From Hemerocallis citrina (lineage: Eukaryota > Streptophyta > Magnoliopsida > Asparagales > Asphodelaceae), in the NCBI GenBank assembly GCA_017893485.1, contig CM030362.1, forward strand, positions 259,295,755 to 259,359,754: a stretch of 64,000 nucleotides of DNA, in the 5' to 3' direction. A model generated the notes under the pieces. That model was given only the letters and a program-made list of their open reading frames with translations. It searched no databases and had not been told where the DNA came from. The position numbers were made by a program, and so were the translations under genes. Below are positions 1-10,846 of the stretch, piece by piece (within the stretch, counting starts at the first letter, position 1; every line of letters begins with the position of its first letter).

Positions 1-1012
1 TTGTAATGCATCTTTTACACATAAATTTAAAATATGACACCACATCTAAAATGAAAAATTTCATTACATGGAGGAGCTAATTGTGTTTCTAATGTACTCA
101 TCGAAGTATTGTTGTTAAATACATTATCAAAACTAATAGTAAAAAATTTATCACGAATATGATATAAATCACAAACTTCTAAAATACGCATTGCAATAAC
201 TAGTCCACTATGGGGATACGGCAAAGCCGCAAGTGAGATGATTCACTTTTGAATCATCCAATCACTATCTATCCAATGACAAGTTAAGCCCATCATCGAA
301 ATACCATTATAACCTTTCCAACAATCGGAAGTTAACGACCCTCCACAAGTTAAAGAATACAATAGTGCAATTAAAACATCTCTTATTTCGTTGTAAAGTT
401 TAAAATAATCGGATTTTAGTGTGTTTCTAGAAATTCTTCTAAAATGTGGATTTAGTGCATTTGGGTTAAAAGACTCTACATTCCTGCTATCGGAATAGAA
501 AAAAAAGATAGCTCATCCTTAATAACTAGTCAGACCATTTCCCAACGAACAAGTTCGGGATCATAGGATTGGCTATCTATTTGTCCGGTCCTAGGGTTGA
601 TTTTTGGTTGGCCTTGTTAATCTTATACTAATTCTGTGTACATTCAAAATGTGTCGTTTAATTGTAAATGTACCCTCACCCTTTTTTCCATTTGTAACTT
701 GTCACAATATTTACAAATCTTGTGTCCTGCACTTGAATTAATGAATTATTCTCATCGGGAATGAACATAAAATCTATGTCAATCACTTGTTTCCCCCCTA
801 GTTTTTCTACTACTAGTGGGTTCGGTTTGTTATGTTTGTGTGTCAACATTATGCATTTCTTCTTCTATGTCGTATGGAGGAACATTGTGAGATCCTACCA
901 TAGAATTCGGTATAAATTCGGGCTCTACATATGGGACTATTGGAAGCTGACATGAAGTACCGGTGGAATCTTGTCCACTTTGGCTATGGCCACTACCTCG
1001 TCATCTAGACAT
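1..1012 (-). pseudogene. hAT transposase relic (H1), BED zinc-finger type
   Basis: Remnant of a hAT transposase, the enzyme that cuts and pastes the element. Reading leftward from an ATG at 1012, the start resembles that of H2 (MSR-RGSG) but meets a stop at codon 4. A degenerate BED-like zinc-finger region lies near 560-740. Positions 27-224 encode the stretch with PYPHSG and SFDNxxNNN, which has a clear counterpart in H2 at about 36940-37120. Stops and frameshifts separate these parts, so no functional protein is expected. The catalytic core and C-terminal dimerisation domain lie left of the window. H1, H2 (35211-38814) and H3 (10847-29880) are one family. Confidence 0.72.
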
Positions 1013-1559
1013 GGTAATAGTGTATGTGAGAAAAAAATGATTTCTAGTGTTTTACTAGTGTATGTGAAATTATACAAAATAATATAGGAGGTATGTGTTA
1101 AAAAATAAAATCTAAAAAACAATAGGAGGGTTGAGAGAGAGAAAAGCGAAAAACCAACAAACAAATATGATACAAAAAATTAGAACTACAACAAAAACCA
1201 AGACAAAAGGAGGGTTGTGAAATTTTGATCACGTACTTCGCGGATAATCGAATATAGAAATGAGAGAAAATAAAAGTAAAGTGTAATAGACGTAGGCACG
1301 ACGTCACGTAGTCCGGTAGTTGTTGAAAGGGAGAGAGAAAGCACTTTGTGGGAGGAGTTGAAGTATTGTTGAGAGTTGAATCAACACAATTCGATACGAT
1401 CGAAAATTTTCACTTCTTTGTTGTTTGCTTCTTTGTTGAAAAAATTTGAATGAACTGAGATTGAATTGAGTAGTAGTAGAGAGAGTAAGAGAGTAAGGTG
1501 TGAAAATTTTTAGATTGAATTAAAGGGATAAGTATTAGGGAAAAATAAAAAAAAACAAT

Positions 1560-1866
1560 AAATAAATAAATAAATAACAGCCCAACGGCCGAAAACAGAG
1601 TCGTTGGCTCTGTTTTTTGCGATTTTGGCCCATTCGACCCGTGGGTCGAACGTTTGATCCACGGGGATCGAGCGTTTACCCGTGCAGGTCAGACGGGTCC
1701 AAACCCGCAGGCCGGACGGGTTTGACTTGGTCAACAGGTTCGCGGGTTAGATTTCCTAATTTTTCGACCCGGGTCGACCCGCACCCGAACCGCCTATTTG
1801 CAGGTCTGGCACGAGTGGGCGGGTCACGATGAGTAGCGGGTCAACCCGGCCCGGTTGCCATCCCTA
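1560..1866. repeat. GC-rich subterminal repeat block of hAT H1
   Basis: The block is packed with GGGTC and GACCC words in both orientations, for example GACCCGGGTCGACCCG near 1766-1781, ending in the terminal TTGCCATCCCTA. Equivalent blocks occur at both ends of H2 (35211-35430 and 38510-38814) and a diverged one at the left end of H3 (10847-11080). In hAT elements, subterminal repeats are usual transposase-binding sites; that role here is inferred. ORFs crossing this block are composition artefacts. Confidence 0.75.
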
Positions 1867-1920
1867 ATCGAGGAGGAGGACTGAGCCCCCCATTATGGCA
1901 GTGTAACACGTCCGAGCAGC

Positions 1921-4302
1921 TTCTTAGCTTTCTTTGGCTTTCCCTACCCCTGCTACTGTAGGGAACTTCATCTTCATGTGGTAGGCTGAGACAACATCGT
2001 GAAAGACTGCTAGCCTCGGGCGACCATAAATGGCATTGTAGGCGGACTTTATGTTGACAACCATGAAATCGAGTACTTTCATACGGGTAGTTGGAGCTTT
2101 TCCCACAGTCACGTCGAGGGTGACTATTTCCCCGATTAAAACCGGGGCTCCGGAGAATCCATGGAGAGTGTACCCGACAGACTTGAGGCGTTCTTGCTTG
2201 AGCTTGAGGCTTACGAATGCATTCAGAAAAGGATGTTTACCACGACGCAACGCACCTCATAATTGGCCATACATATGTGGATTACTAATGCATCGCAGTG
2301 AGGTGTTCGAATATCTTCAAGGTCTTGGTCTGAAAATGTGATCGGGACCCCTGAGTTCTTGGGAAGGGAGATATTATGCACCGATTTCACTTTTCGAAGA
2401 AAGGTTTTCCTGGAGGAGTTAGATGATCCCCCATAGGTCCCCCATGGATTGAGTGGAATATTTCCATGCGCCCCAAACCTTGGGACTCAGCTGGTTTCTC
2501 TAGTCACTTATTGACTACTCTTGGAGGAGGGAGTTCGGTGTCATTTTCTTGAGTGAACTTGGCAAGGTACCCACGTCGGAGCAGCCCTTCAAGTTCGTCC
2601 CTGAGGGCTCGGCAGTCATCTGTGAGATGCCCGTGATCTTTGTAAAACTCGCACCACTTGTTCTCATCCCCTCTTCTACTTTGGGCATTCATCTTGGGGG
2701 AGGTCGAAGGAGTCCCTCCTCAACAACTTCCATGAGGATTGTGGAGATACTGGCGTTAAGTGGGGTGTACTTATCAAAACGAGGCATTGGGGGTGGACAA
2801 CGTTGACCTGTGGCATCCTTCCAGGGACATACTGGGTTCGTCTTCGTTGGTGCTCTTCCGTTTGTTCCCAGATGAAGGCACCTTCTATTCTTGGAGTCGG
2901 ATGACATCTTTCACTCGGATGTACTTCTCAACCCGTTAAAGGAGGTCAGAGAAGTCCCGAAGGGACCTTTTGAGAAGAGAAGCTTTGAGGTAGTAATGAT
3001 TTACGTTGTACCTGAAGGCTGCCATGGCTATAGCTGAGTTGAGTGAGGGGATGGACCGGAACTCGGTCGTGAAGCGCCGAACATAACTCCTGAGGGACTC
3101 CCCGTCCCTTTGCTTCAAGTCAAGTAAAGAGGCACTTGTCTTCTCCGTTATGCGGCTGGTGAAGAAGTGCATGAGGAAGAGCTCTTCAAGTTGGTGAAAG
3201 GAGAAGATAGACCCTGGAGAGAGACGAGAGAACCACTCTCGTGCGGATCAGCTCTGTTCTCTTGGTTGAAGGTTCAGCAGGCCACGGATTCTCTATGAGG
3301 AGCGTTCCAGGAGTAGCCCTTCAGGGTTGCTGGAAAAGTCTTACAGAAAAGAGAATCATATGCTTGGTGGATCATCATGAGGGTTTTCAAACTCTCAATG
3401 TGGTCTACTGGGTTGGTCTCCCCATTATAAAAGTCGAAGGCTGGGATCTTGAAGTTGGTCGGAACGGAAGCTTCGATGATTTTCCTAGAGAGAGGCCGGG
3501 AGGAACGGTATGTTCCTCCATGTCTTCCTTCTTGTTTTAGCAGTGCAAGGCGATCTTCCATCTTTTGGAGGCGTTGAAGGACGATATTTTCTTTGCTTGT
3601 CGGATCTAGTGGACCCATGGGACTCTTCATGTTGAGGGGGAGTGGCACAGTGAGGACTAGTTTGTCGAGTCCTGCTTGGAACGGTATTGAGGGCTTTACG
3701 GATTTCATCTTTGAATTCTCAAAACTCTACCCGGGTGACTGGAACTTCTTCCCCTTTCTTTCCTTAGAGCTGATCGGCTTGTTGGAGTAGGGTTCCTCCC
3801 CCCTTAGGAGTTCTTCTGTGTCCCTTGGAGAATGATGGCTTCTTCGACCTCTGGGAGAGGGGGTTCTTCTCCGCTGTCTGGGAGACAAGGTTCTTCTGCA
3901 TTCCTGACTCCAGGAGAGGGGCCCCTTATATCTTCTTGGCGAGATGGATGGGGGAGACCGTCCCTTGCTCACAGTCTGCTTAAGCAGCCCTAACGTTCAC
4001 TCTTGCTGTTTAGAGGTTATGAGATGGCAGAAATCTTGCTGCGGCTGAGGTGCTTCAGGGGGCACCGTGGAGGGTGTGGAGGTGTATACTGACCCCCGGT
4101 TCTCTCCAATCTACTGTGTATGGTGTTAACTTCTTCGGGAGCCCCCCGGTGGAACTTCTTTGGAGGGGGGTTGAGTAGGTTGTTCTGGGTGAGGAGATTG
4201 ATCCAGTTGAAGGATAAGAGAGACGTCCTCATGAGGAGGTGGAGGAAGAGGGTTGGCTCGTCGGCTTGAGGCCGCCGCCTTCCCTTTCCCCTTTAAAGGC
4301 AT
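1921..4302 (-). pseudogene. gypsy gag-protease relic
   Basis: Gag packages element RNA and the protease matures the polyprotein. The start ATG at 4302 opens with a basic MPLKGKGKA segment. A proline/arginine/serine-rich stretch follows (3727-3972). Gag-type pieces lie at 3274-3708 (with DHIESL) and 2936-3172 (LKQRDGESLRSYVRRF, the usual plant gypsy gag signature). A zinc knuckle of form CEFYKDHGHLTDDC lies at 2504-2692, followed by LRRGYLAKF. The piece at 1924-2250 carries GFSG, VDF-like and YNAIYGRP motifs typical of the part of a plant gypsy protease after the active site. The pieces lie in different frames, so the polyprotein is broken. Confidence 0.78.
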
Positions 4303-4350
4303 GCTGAAAACTATTTTTACAGACGAAATTTGGTTGGATTGCTTTTTCTG

Positions 4351-4370
4351 TTCCAACAGACGACACCAAT
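4351..4370 (-). other. Primer-binding-site region of the left gypsy element
   Basis: The minus strand reads ATTGGTGTCGTCTGTTGGAA directly inside the LTR edge (TGCTGCAG at 4372 on the plus strand). It resembles the TTGGCGCCGTCTGTGGGAA sequence common just inside 5' LTRs of plant gypsy elements. Position and orientation agree with gag starting 50 bases further on. Confidence 0.6.
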
Positions 4371-4371
4371 T

Positions 4372-5250
4372 TGCTGCAGCTAATTTCTATGTGGGAGCAA
4401 ACAAATGAATGAGTTCTTTTTAAAAACAATAAAAAGCCGACATTTTTTACTTTCACCGATTTTGATTATTTTCAACAGATGTTGACTTCTGAATCTGACT
4501 CGTTTGCACCGTTGGATCAGATTTCGATGGTGACGATCGTCTGATTGACCTGCAAAAGTTTGAAACACCGGGATTGACCCCGGCGACAGATCCTCCGACG
4601 TTCAAGTTAGAACTCAAAAAGAATATGCGAGCTTTTGTTGGAAAAACACTCATTACCTGTTTCTAGTGATAAGTGTTTTTCATCACCTATTTATAGTTGC
4701 TTTGAGGGTCAGTTTCAAGATAATCATTTATCTTTACTTCCCAGTGTTTTTGGATTGAATTGGTTATCTCTTCTTTCATGAAGAGATAAGCGTGGTTGGA
4801 GAGATTGAGTTAAAACTCTTCTCATGATAAGAGATATGGTTTTTAAACCATTTCTTATGGATAATTATGAATTCAAATCATATTTAAATAATATAGACTC
4901 ATTTATGTTGGGTTGTTATGACAACCTAGTAAGACATCCGTTTTGGGCTATTGGACTTGAAAAATGCCTAATTCCCGTTTACGAACCCATTTGTAGTGAA
5001 CATTACCGTTTTACCCCTGAGAGCTTTAAGATTCGTGTCCGATTTAAACAGTCCCGATTTGATCTATTTTTACCCATATCAAATGGTAATAAAGTAAAGA
5101 ATCGAAATACGTTCATGGTAGGCACACACAATAAAGCAAGTTCATAGTAATAAAGTGCAAAGCAAAACAAGTTCCAGGTAGTTTTCTGTAATTTACCCAC
5201 CGAACGTATTTGAATTACAATAACAATTTTAAACAAAACAAAAAAAACAT
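4372..5250 (-). repeat. 5' LTR of the left gypsy element (outer edge uncertain)
   Basis: The inner edge is set by the primer site and a TG at 4372. It holds a TATA box (4688-4695), an untranslated leader and AATAAA-like words. I could not identify the outer CA edge or a target duplication because the second LTR is not in the window, so the end at about 5250 is an upper estimate. The ORF at 4824-5147 inside it has no recognisable features. Confidence 0.45.
4688..4695 (-). promoter_or_regulatory. LTR promoter TATA box
   Basis: TATAAATA on the minus strand (TATTTATA on plus), about 390 bases upstream of the gag ATG and inside the LTR, as expected for the U3 promoter of the left gypsy element. 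Confidence 0.6.
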
Positions 5251-5551
5251 TCCTTACTGATAAAATTTAGTACTTCGACATGAAATTGAATATAGAATAA
5301 ACCATAAGAGCATTCTAATTAGGCTAGCTGGTGTAATAATCCCTACCTCCACCAAAATACAAATCAGCAACTAGGAAGTTGCATGTAGTACTGAGAAGTT
5401 AACCGATAGAAATTTCAAATATGAGATACCCTATTAGTTAAAATAGATACTGCCAACAAACACTGGCAATTTTTCAACATAATTTATGCAGGTTTTTATT
5501 AAAGGAGGAAGGATTTGTCTAGACTCAACTAGTTTAATGGAGAATACTCAC

Positions 5552-8501
5552 ATTGTTCAAATTCCCAATTGTATTGGGCAAACACATCAACAGATTCCCT
5601 GCAACAGACAATTGCTCAAGCTTGGAAAGAGCACCCACTGCATTAAAAGAACATTATACAGCTAATCAGAATACATATTTAAAGTTAGAAACAAAAGGAG
5701 AATGAATGTTTGTAGAAATTCATTTATATGTTACGAGAGAATTACACTCGTCAGGGAGGTTTTTAATCCGATTTCCATCAAGCATAAGGACCTTTAATGA
5801 CTGAAGACTTCCGAGATTAGCTGGCAGGCGTTCAATTAGATTATTCGGTAAAATCTGCAAATTAAAATGACTTGCAACTTAGAAACGATTTTCACTTAAA
5901 TAACTACGATGATAAAGTCACCGAAAAATGATGAATAAATTACACACAAAACCTGAAGAAAGATAGCCTCACCAGACGTTGTGCATTAACAAAATTGCCG
6001 ATATCTGGCGGTATTTCAACTGCATATAAATATGATAAAGATGACTTTTAGAAACTCATAGTTAAAACTTCCCCAGTTAATAATGTATCGTATATCATGC
6101 AAATCTATTTAATACTCACCGAGTACTTCAAAACTTAGGGACAAAATGGAAAGGGAAATGTTTCTTATAAACAACCAACCATTTGATAATACACATCTGA
6201 TGCATCAAATCAAAAGGTTCGATGTACAGAGAGGAGAATTTTTTCAAAGCATTAAAGCTTGCCGAATTGCAAGTGTTGCTTAGTTATTAATAAATTTTGA
6301 TTTGGTCCCAAAATTTTGTTTACGCTAACTCTTAACTGCTGATTGATTGCCTTTGTTTGATAAGTTTTCAATTCCGTACAATCTACAACTACACCAAAGC
6401 GTCACGACAGCTGAGGGTAGATATCCAACATATTTTGAACCTATTAGTTTCAATACAGTGGCAACAGTATGCTTTTACTGTTTAAAATTGTAATGTACAA
6501 AATAGTTACAGATGGTATGTTCAATGCATCCACCAGCAATTTTAATATTAATATCTATCTTCATATATTTCATCAAATATATGACAAGATGCTCCAACCG
6601 AAAGCTTGTGGCTACAGAAAACAATATCAATATGCAATTTAGAAAATATAAGATATATATAACCATTTTTATTGGTAAAAAGCAAGCAATCTATAAACTA
6701 AGATACTAGCACGAGTGTAATACAAGCCATTATTCAAGATACACTAATAATTCTGACTTACCTATCTTGTTGTTGGTCAAATCTAGTGTGCGTACAGAAC
6801 TACCAACCTCAAGAACTTCACTCGGCAATGCCTGTTCATGAGGAACATAATTAATTAAACAAAAAAATCAAGTAGTTTAACAATAATTATTCTAAAGTAC
6901 TGATGCCAAGTCATTCTTTCATAAGACACGAAGCAAGGTGAGATTAACTACATAAAACAAAAAAAGTATATCCATTTGATGAGATTAACTACATAAAACA
7001 AAAAAATTATATCCATTTGATGAGATTAACTACATAAAACAAAAAAATTATATCCATTTCCATATTAGCTTAATCAATTTCCACAATAGAATAGGGCATG
7101 TCCCTTCCTTTTCTTTCCTTTTCTTCTGTCTGCTTATAACAGTGCAAACATAAATGTTTTCTGGTGTACACTAGCTGGTGGCATACAAAAATAGGCTAAG
7201 AATATTTACATATGAAAAAGAAAATTATAGCGTAGAAGAAGAGTAGAAGAAGATAACGATGAAATTATTTTATTCCAAAAAGCAAATGTATCCATATACA
7301 TTCTAGCTCATGCACCTACCTCAAAAAAGGTTTTTGTCCCTCGTTTTTCTTCTCTTACTCTTTCTACCTGTTTACCTGCCTCCCAGTAAGTAGCTGGCTA
7401 GCATGTATGCTTTTTTGTATGCAAGTTGGTGACATATACAACAGAGCTAAAAATAATTCAGATGCAGTGGTTAAGTTTGACACTGAAAGAAGTTCTTTTA
7501 TTTTATAAGATGAGAGTGTGCAAACATATCATTATGCTCGATGGTGACGGCATACATGAAAGAGCTAATATGATTTAGATATAGTTTAAGTTCAATTTTG
7601 AAATGGAAAGAGAAGATTAACGAATCTCATCGCTATCATGACATTGGAGGAGCACGGATCATAAATCTTCTTCACTAAATTTGTTCAACTATGGATGTAG
7701 CCAGCTTTCGTGACTATGTAGTCTAAATTCATGCAACCTAGGACAATAAATCTAGGAGTTCATTGCAATTCACATGAATAAATAATAGTAGGAGGAATTA
7801 ATTTTTTTCTTTCTTAATAGGAACACTGCATACAATCATTGGGGCTCGTTACAATTCACAAGAATAAATAATAGTAGGAAGAATTAATTTTTTTTCTTTC
7901 TTAATAGGAACACTGCATACAATCATTGTTAGACCCTACAATCAAAAAATTCTTTTTTATAGAAAATTAAAATCTACGACAAGGATATAAGCACGGAAAG
8001 TATTGGTTACAATAGAATCATATGCAAAGTTCTAATCAATTCCATATATTCATCGGGTTGTTGACCGTAAAAAAGCCCATTTAAGTGTTGCATAAGATCA
8101 AACATTTAGTCAGTGCAGCTAGCTCCTTTTTCCAATTTATGATGAACTTATATAATGCAATTGAATTTCACTAATTTGGTCAGGAAAGTTCTCAACTTTA
8201 AAATGCTACTGAATCCAATTTCATCCATTCTGTTACCGAACCCATCAACGTTTGATTTTTCAAGTAATTAAACAAAAAAATTACAAGCTAAAAATTAAAA
8301 AAATTAAAAAAATATTCTCTTTCTTTCAATCCCATCCAATTTTGAATTGGGTTGCCAAATAATACAAATAAAATCCTAATTTTACAAAATAAAGAAAGGT
8401 ACCTTGAGCTTGGAATCTCTGACGGCGACGATGCCTGTTGATCTCCACCTTACGATCCGCTGAGAGCTCCAATCATCGCCTTTACTACTGCAACACCCCA
8501 T
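5552..8501 (-). CDS. Intracellular leucine-rich-repeat protein, 5' five exons (partial host gene)
   Basis: Five exons join in frame: 8403-8501, 6772-6832, 5973-6019, 5746-5854 and 5552-5637, all with GT/AG borders; they encode 134 residues. Residues 1-7 are MGCCSSK, which suggests N-myristoylation at Gly2 plus palmitoylation of Cys3/Cys4 and membrane anchoring. Then comes a basic RWRSTGIVAVRDSKLK segment and leucine-rich repeats (LDLTNNKI, PNNLIERLPANLG, LMLDGNRIKNLPDELG, LSVAGNLLMCLP). The layout matches a conserved plant LRR family of about 260 residues, known to me only as MGC-LRR proteins. The exons after LNN are missing; the next recognisable sequence is the gypsy LTR. Either a very long intron holds the retroelement, or the gene was cut. 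The start is chosen because the MGC motif is family-typical and exon 1 ends cleanly at a donor. Apart from the missing 3' part it looks intact. Confidence 0.82.
6938..7061. repeat. Three tandem ~41-bp units in LRR intron 1
   Basis: The unit holding GAGATTAACTACATAAAACA and then TATATCCATTT occurs three times in a row with very few differences, so it is a recent local amplification. It lies between exons 1 and 2 of the LRR gene; no function is apparent. Confidence 0.85.
7755..7928. repeat. Tandem duplication of ~85 bp in LRR intron 1
   Basis: Two near-identical copies contain AATAAATAATAGTAGGA, AATTAATTTTTTT and GGAACACTGCATACAATCATT. They lie back to back in intron 1 and differ at only a few bases and in T-run length. 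Confidence 0.85.
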
Positions 8502-8816
8502 TCTTGATTCAAACCAACAACTTTACACGATTCAAGATAGTAAGAAAATAAATCAGAGGGGATTTGGTGTTGAGGTTCAGAAATGGTCGTGTATTGACGG
8601 TGGAATCGATTTGATTTGGGAAAAATATGGGATTTTTTTTGGGAGGAAGGAGATTTTGATGAGAGGGAATGACGAGCTTTTTTGTGAAGACAGCGGAGTC
8701 CTGCAATCCTTGAAGAATTGGCTTCACACACGCGCGTTTACACCTTTATTTTTTAAAACCTTAGGTGGCACAATACTAGGAGGTTAGCATAGAGTTGATG
8801 AGATAAATCTTCTACA
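8502..8816 (-). other. 5' leader and promoter side of the LRR gene
   Basis: No separate gene is seen. An alternative ORF (8450-8731) overlaps the LRR start in another frame and has no recognisable domain; it is probably leader sequence. The TA-rich stretch around 8740-8760 could be promoter. No defined element was assigned. Confidence 0.4.
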
Positions 8817-8826
8817 ATAACATCTA

Positions 8827-9194
8827 GGGAAAGCTTCGGTTGAGCACTATTTTAGTGCTCACTGCGTGAACATTAGGTCTTTGGGCGTTCATATCGAAAA
8901 TCCGAACCGTTCACATTGATCTACACATCTACATTAGTCTAAATATGTAAAATCAAATCATTTGAAATTCATTTGCCCATCCATCATGTGACTATAAAAA
9001 CAATAATTTTCAGCCATACAATTTTGTAACACTTCAATGAATGGGCAAATGAATTTCAAATGATTTGATTTTACATATTTAGACTAATTTAGATGTGTAG
9101 ATCAATGTGAACGATTCGGATTTTCGATATGAACGCCCGAAGGCCTAGTGTTCACGCGGTGAGCACTAGAGTAGTGCTCAACCGAAGCTTTCCC
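8827..9194. mobile_element. Mutator-type MITE (long inverted repeat, 10-bp TSD)
   Basis: The element is a 368-bp foldback. The left arm starts GGGAAAGCTTCGGTTGAGCA and the right arm is its reverse complement; pairing continues for roughly 160 bp with a few mismatches. Flanks are ATAACATCTA (8817-8826) and ATATCATCTA (9195-9204), a target duplication with one mismatch. The 9-10 bp length and long TIRs fit Mutator-like MITEs. It has no coding capacity and lies just upstream of the LRR gene's 5' end. Confidence 0.88.
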
Positions 9195-9289
9195 ATATCA
9201 TCTATCTCTACTACTATAATGGGAGAGCCCCTTAGTCAGTAACCCAAGTCAGTAACCCAACCCGTGCAACGCACGGGTTGGGTTACTTT

Positions 9290-9455
9290 GGTAAATATTT
9301 TCGAAAGTGGACCTGTTTGGTAAATATTTTCGAAAGTGGATTAGTTTGGAAATTATTTTCTTTTTCATTATGGACTAATTTTGGTAAATATTTTAGAAAG
9401 TGGACCTGTTTTGTAAATATTTTCGAAAGTGGATCGGTTTGGAAATTATTTTCTT
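9290..9455. repeat. Short tandem repeats of TTGGTAAATATTTTCGAAAGTGG type
   Basis: At least four copies of a ~24-bp unit (GTAAATATTTTCGAAAGTGG) alternate with TTTGGAAATTATTTTCT segments in two larger blocks. They lie inside the Helitron. The ORF here (9278-9511) is a translation of the repeat. Confidence 0.75.
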
Positions 9456-9689
9456 CTTACCCTTTTCATTATCCTTCAATTTTTTCCACGTGCACATGTG
9501 TACGTGTCTGATACTAGTATAATAAATTACAAAGAAAGCTATTAAGTGACTCTTATTCAATTTCCTCTAAAATTAATGACCTAGATTGATTCTCACAAAA
9601 CATATTTTTCAGTCTAAAAATTTCAAACTCCAAAATTAAATTCCCCCCCCCCCTCCCCCTCCCACCCACCTCCCACCCAAACTAAAAAG

Positions 9690-9920
9690 CTCATTACTTT
9701 ATTACTATCTCTCTCTTCTCTGTTCACTTTTTCATATTTCTCCTTTCCTCTCTCTCCCTCTCTCTCTCTTTCTTTCTTAACTTATTTAGAAACTAGTAGT
9801 TTACACGTGCGATGCACGTTTTAATAAATATAGTTTTTTAAAATAAAAATTCCAAAACAAAAAAACTCATTACTTTATTACCATCTCTCTCTTCTCTGTT
9901 CACTTTTTCATATTTCTTTC

Positions 9921-9951
<31 letters not shown>

Positions 9952-10029
9952 TTCTTAACTTATTTAGAAACTAGTAGTTTACACGTGCGATGCACGTTTT
10001 AATAAATATAGTTTTTTAAAATAAAAATT
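9690..10029. repeat. Tandem duplication (~177-bp period) inside the Helitron
   Basis: Two copies share CTCATTACTTTATTAC, a CT-rich tract, AACTTATTTAGAAACTAGTAG and the palindrome ACGTGCGATGCACGT. Each copy carries a Helitron-like 5' end palindrome, so this is probably a duplicated Helitron end. Confidence 0.8.
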
Positions 10030-10488
10030 TAGACGTAGTCTTGATTTGGATCTAGGACCTTCTTTATAATAGTTATGCACGTGCGTTGCACGGGTTGGTA
10101 GAATGACAAAACATTTACAAATCACACTAAGGCCTTCTCCCATTATAATATTAGAGATTTAGATTTTAAGATTTTAGGTTTGTAAAATTTTCAGAATTTT
10201 TATGTTTTTTTATTGCATGTGTTATATTGAAAATAGCAAATATCTCTTCAACAAGTTAAATTTCATCATTTTCTATCTTTAAAGTTCTAAGAAGTTGGCT
10301 TTTACACCCTCATTTATAATTATTTTTCAACATATACTAATAGAAACATGGACTTTTATTTACAACTAATTATTGTCATACTATTCAAACTTGAACTACA
10401 TAATTGCTGTTTTACTATTTACAGGGCTTTTCGTGTGTTGTATCGTTCCGACGACGTGCCGTAGGCACGTGTGCAGGGGCAAATCTAG

Positions 10489-10846
10489 TTCAATAATATT
10501 GTATATCTAAGGTTGTAAATAATTGGGTTGTAAAAGATTGTGTAGGTGTAGCATTATTGATTTTCAAAGACCCATTTTAGAAGTATGTGTAAATGTATAG
10601 TGAATTTTTATTGTTATATAACATGATGGCCAGGTAAGAATGAGTTTTGAAACATTTTCTATCCGAACCCAAAATAGTAAACTAGTTTTCTTTTTGATGG
10701 GATTAGAGTCTATAGTGAACTAGCTTTCTTTTTTATAGGATAAGAGTCTATACTCACGAGTTCAGGTTGAGTAGTGGGTTGGTTGGACAATAATTACTTA
10801 ATCAACAAAATTCTCGCACATGCAACTTATTTTTCGTGGGGAGGTC
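10489..10846. other. AT-rich spacer
   Basis: No gene or element ends found. A short imperfect duplication (ACTAG-TTTTCTTTTTGATGGGAT / ACTAGCTTTCTTTTTTATAGGAT, near 10681-10755) is the only structure seen. Confidence 0.4.

Larger units (their letters stand above)
1..1866 (-). mobile_element. hAT DNA transposon H1, 5' side only (left end off-window)
   Basis: The right terminus TTGCCATCCCTA at 1855-1866 matches the right terminus of the complete copy H2 (TTTGCCACCCCTA, ending at 38814). The same subterminal block of GGGTC/GACCC repeats lies just inside it. The element interrupts a gypsy protease region that resumes at 1867, so the expected 8-bp target duplication would be ATCGAGGA (1867-1874); its partner is outside the window. 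The transposase relic reads leftward from about 1012. The left end and most of the transposase lie off-window. Confidence 0.8.
1867..5250 (-). mobile_element. Ty3/gypsy LTR retrotransposon, 5' part (LTR, PBS, gag, protease)
   Basis: On the minus strand the order is 5' LTR (from about 5250 or less down to 4372), a primer-binding-type sequence, gag from 4302, a zinc knuckle near 2600-2690, then the C-terminal half of an aspartic protease at 1924-2250. The element is cut at 1867 by hAT H1; the rest of pol and the 3' LTR are off-window. The outer LTR edge was not resolved. It sits next to the last visible exon of the LRR gene, so it may lie in one of that gene's introns or replace its 3' end. Confidence 0.75.
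9205..10488 (+). mobile_element. Non-autonomous Helitron
   Basis: It begins TCTCTACTACTATAATGGGA at 9205, preceded by A. It ends in CTAG at 10485-10488, followed by T, with a short hairpin (CGTGCC GTA GGCACG) about 20 bases before the end. A|TC...CTAG|T and a 3' hairpin are the Helitron signature. There is no Rep/helicase ORF. Inside are several CCGTGCAACGCACGGG / ACGTGCGATGCACGT palindromes (near 9260, 9803, 9981, 10079), typical of plant Helitron 5' ends, which suggests nested or duplicated end fragments. Confidence 0.8.

Noticed and set aside
1867..1874. ATCGAGGA as a confirmed 8-bp TSD of hAT H1
   Set aside because: Only one side is visible; the partner lies off-window, so it is stated as expected, not shown.
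4824..5147. A 107-codon ORF downstream of the left gypsy LTR promoter
   Set aside because: No recognisable motif and located in LTR or intron sequence; single ORF of this length is expected by chance in AT-rich DNA.
8450..8731. A 93-codon ORF as an independent protein
   Set aside because: It overlaps LRR exon 1 in another frame, has no domain, and reads across the leader; the MGCC frame with a clean donor is the better explanation.
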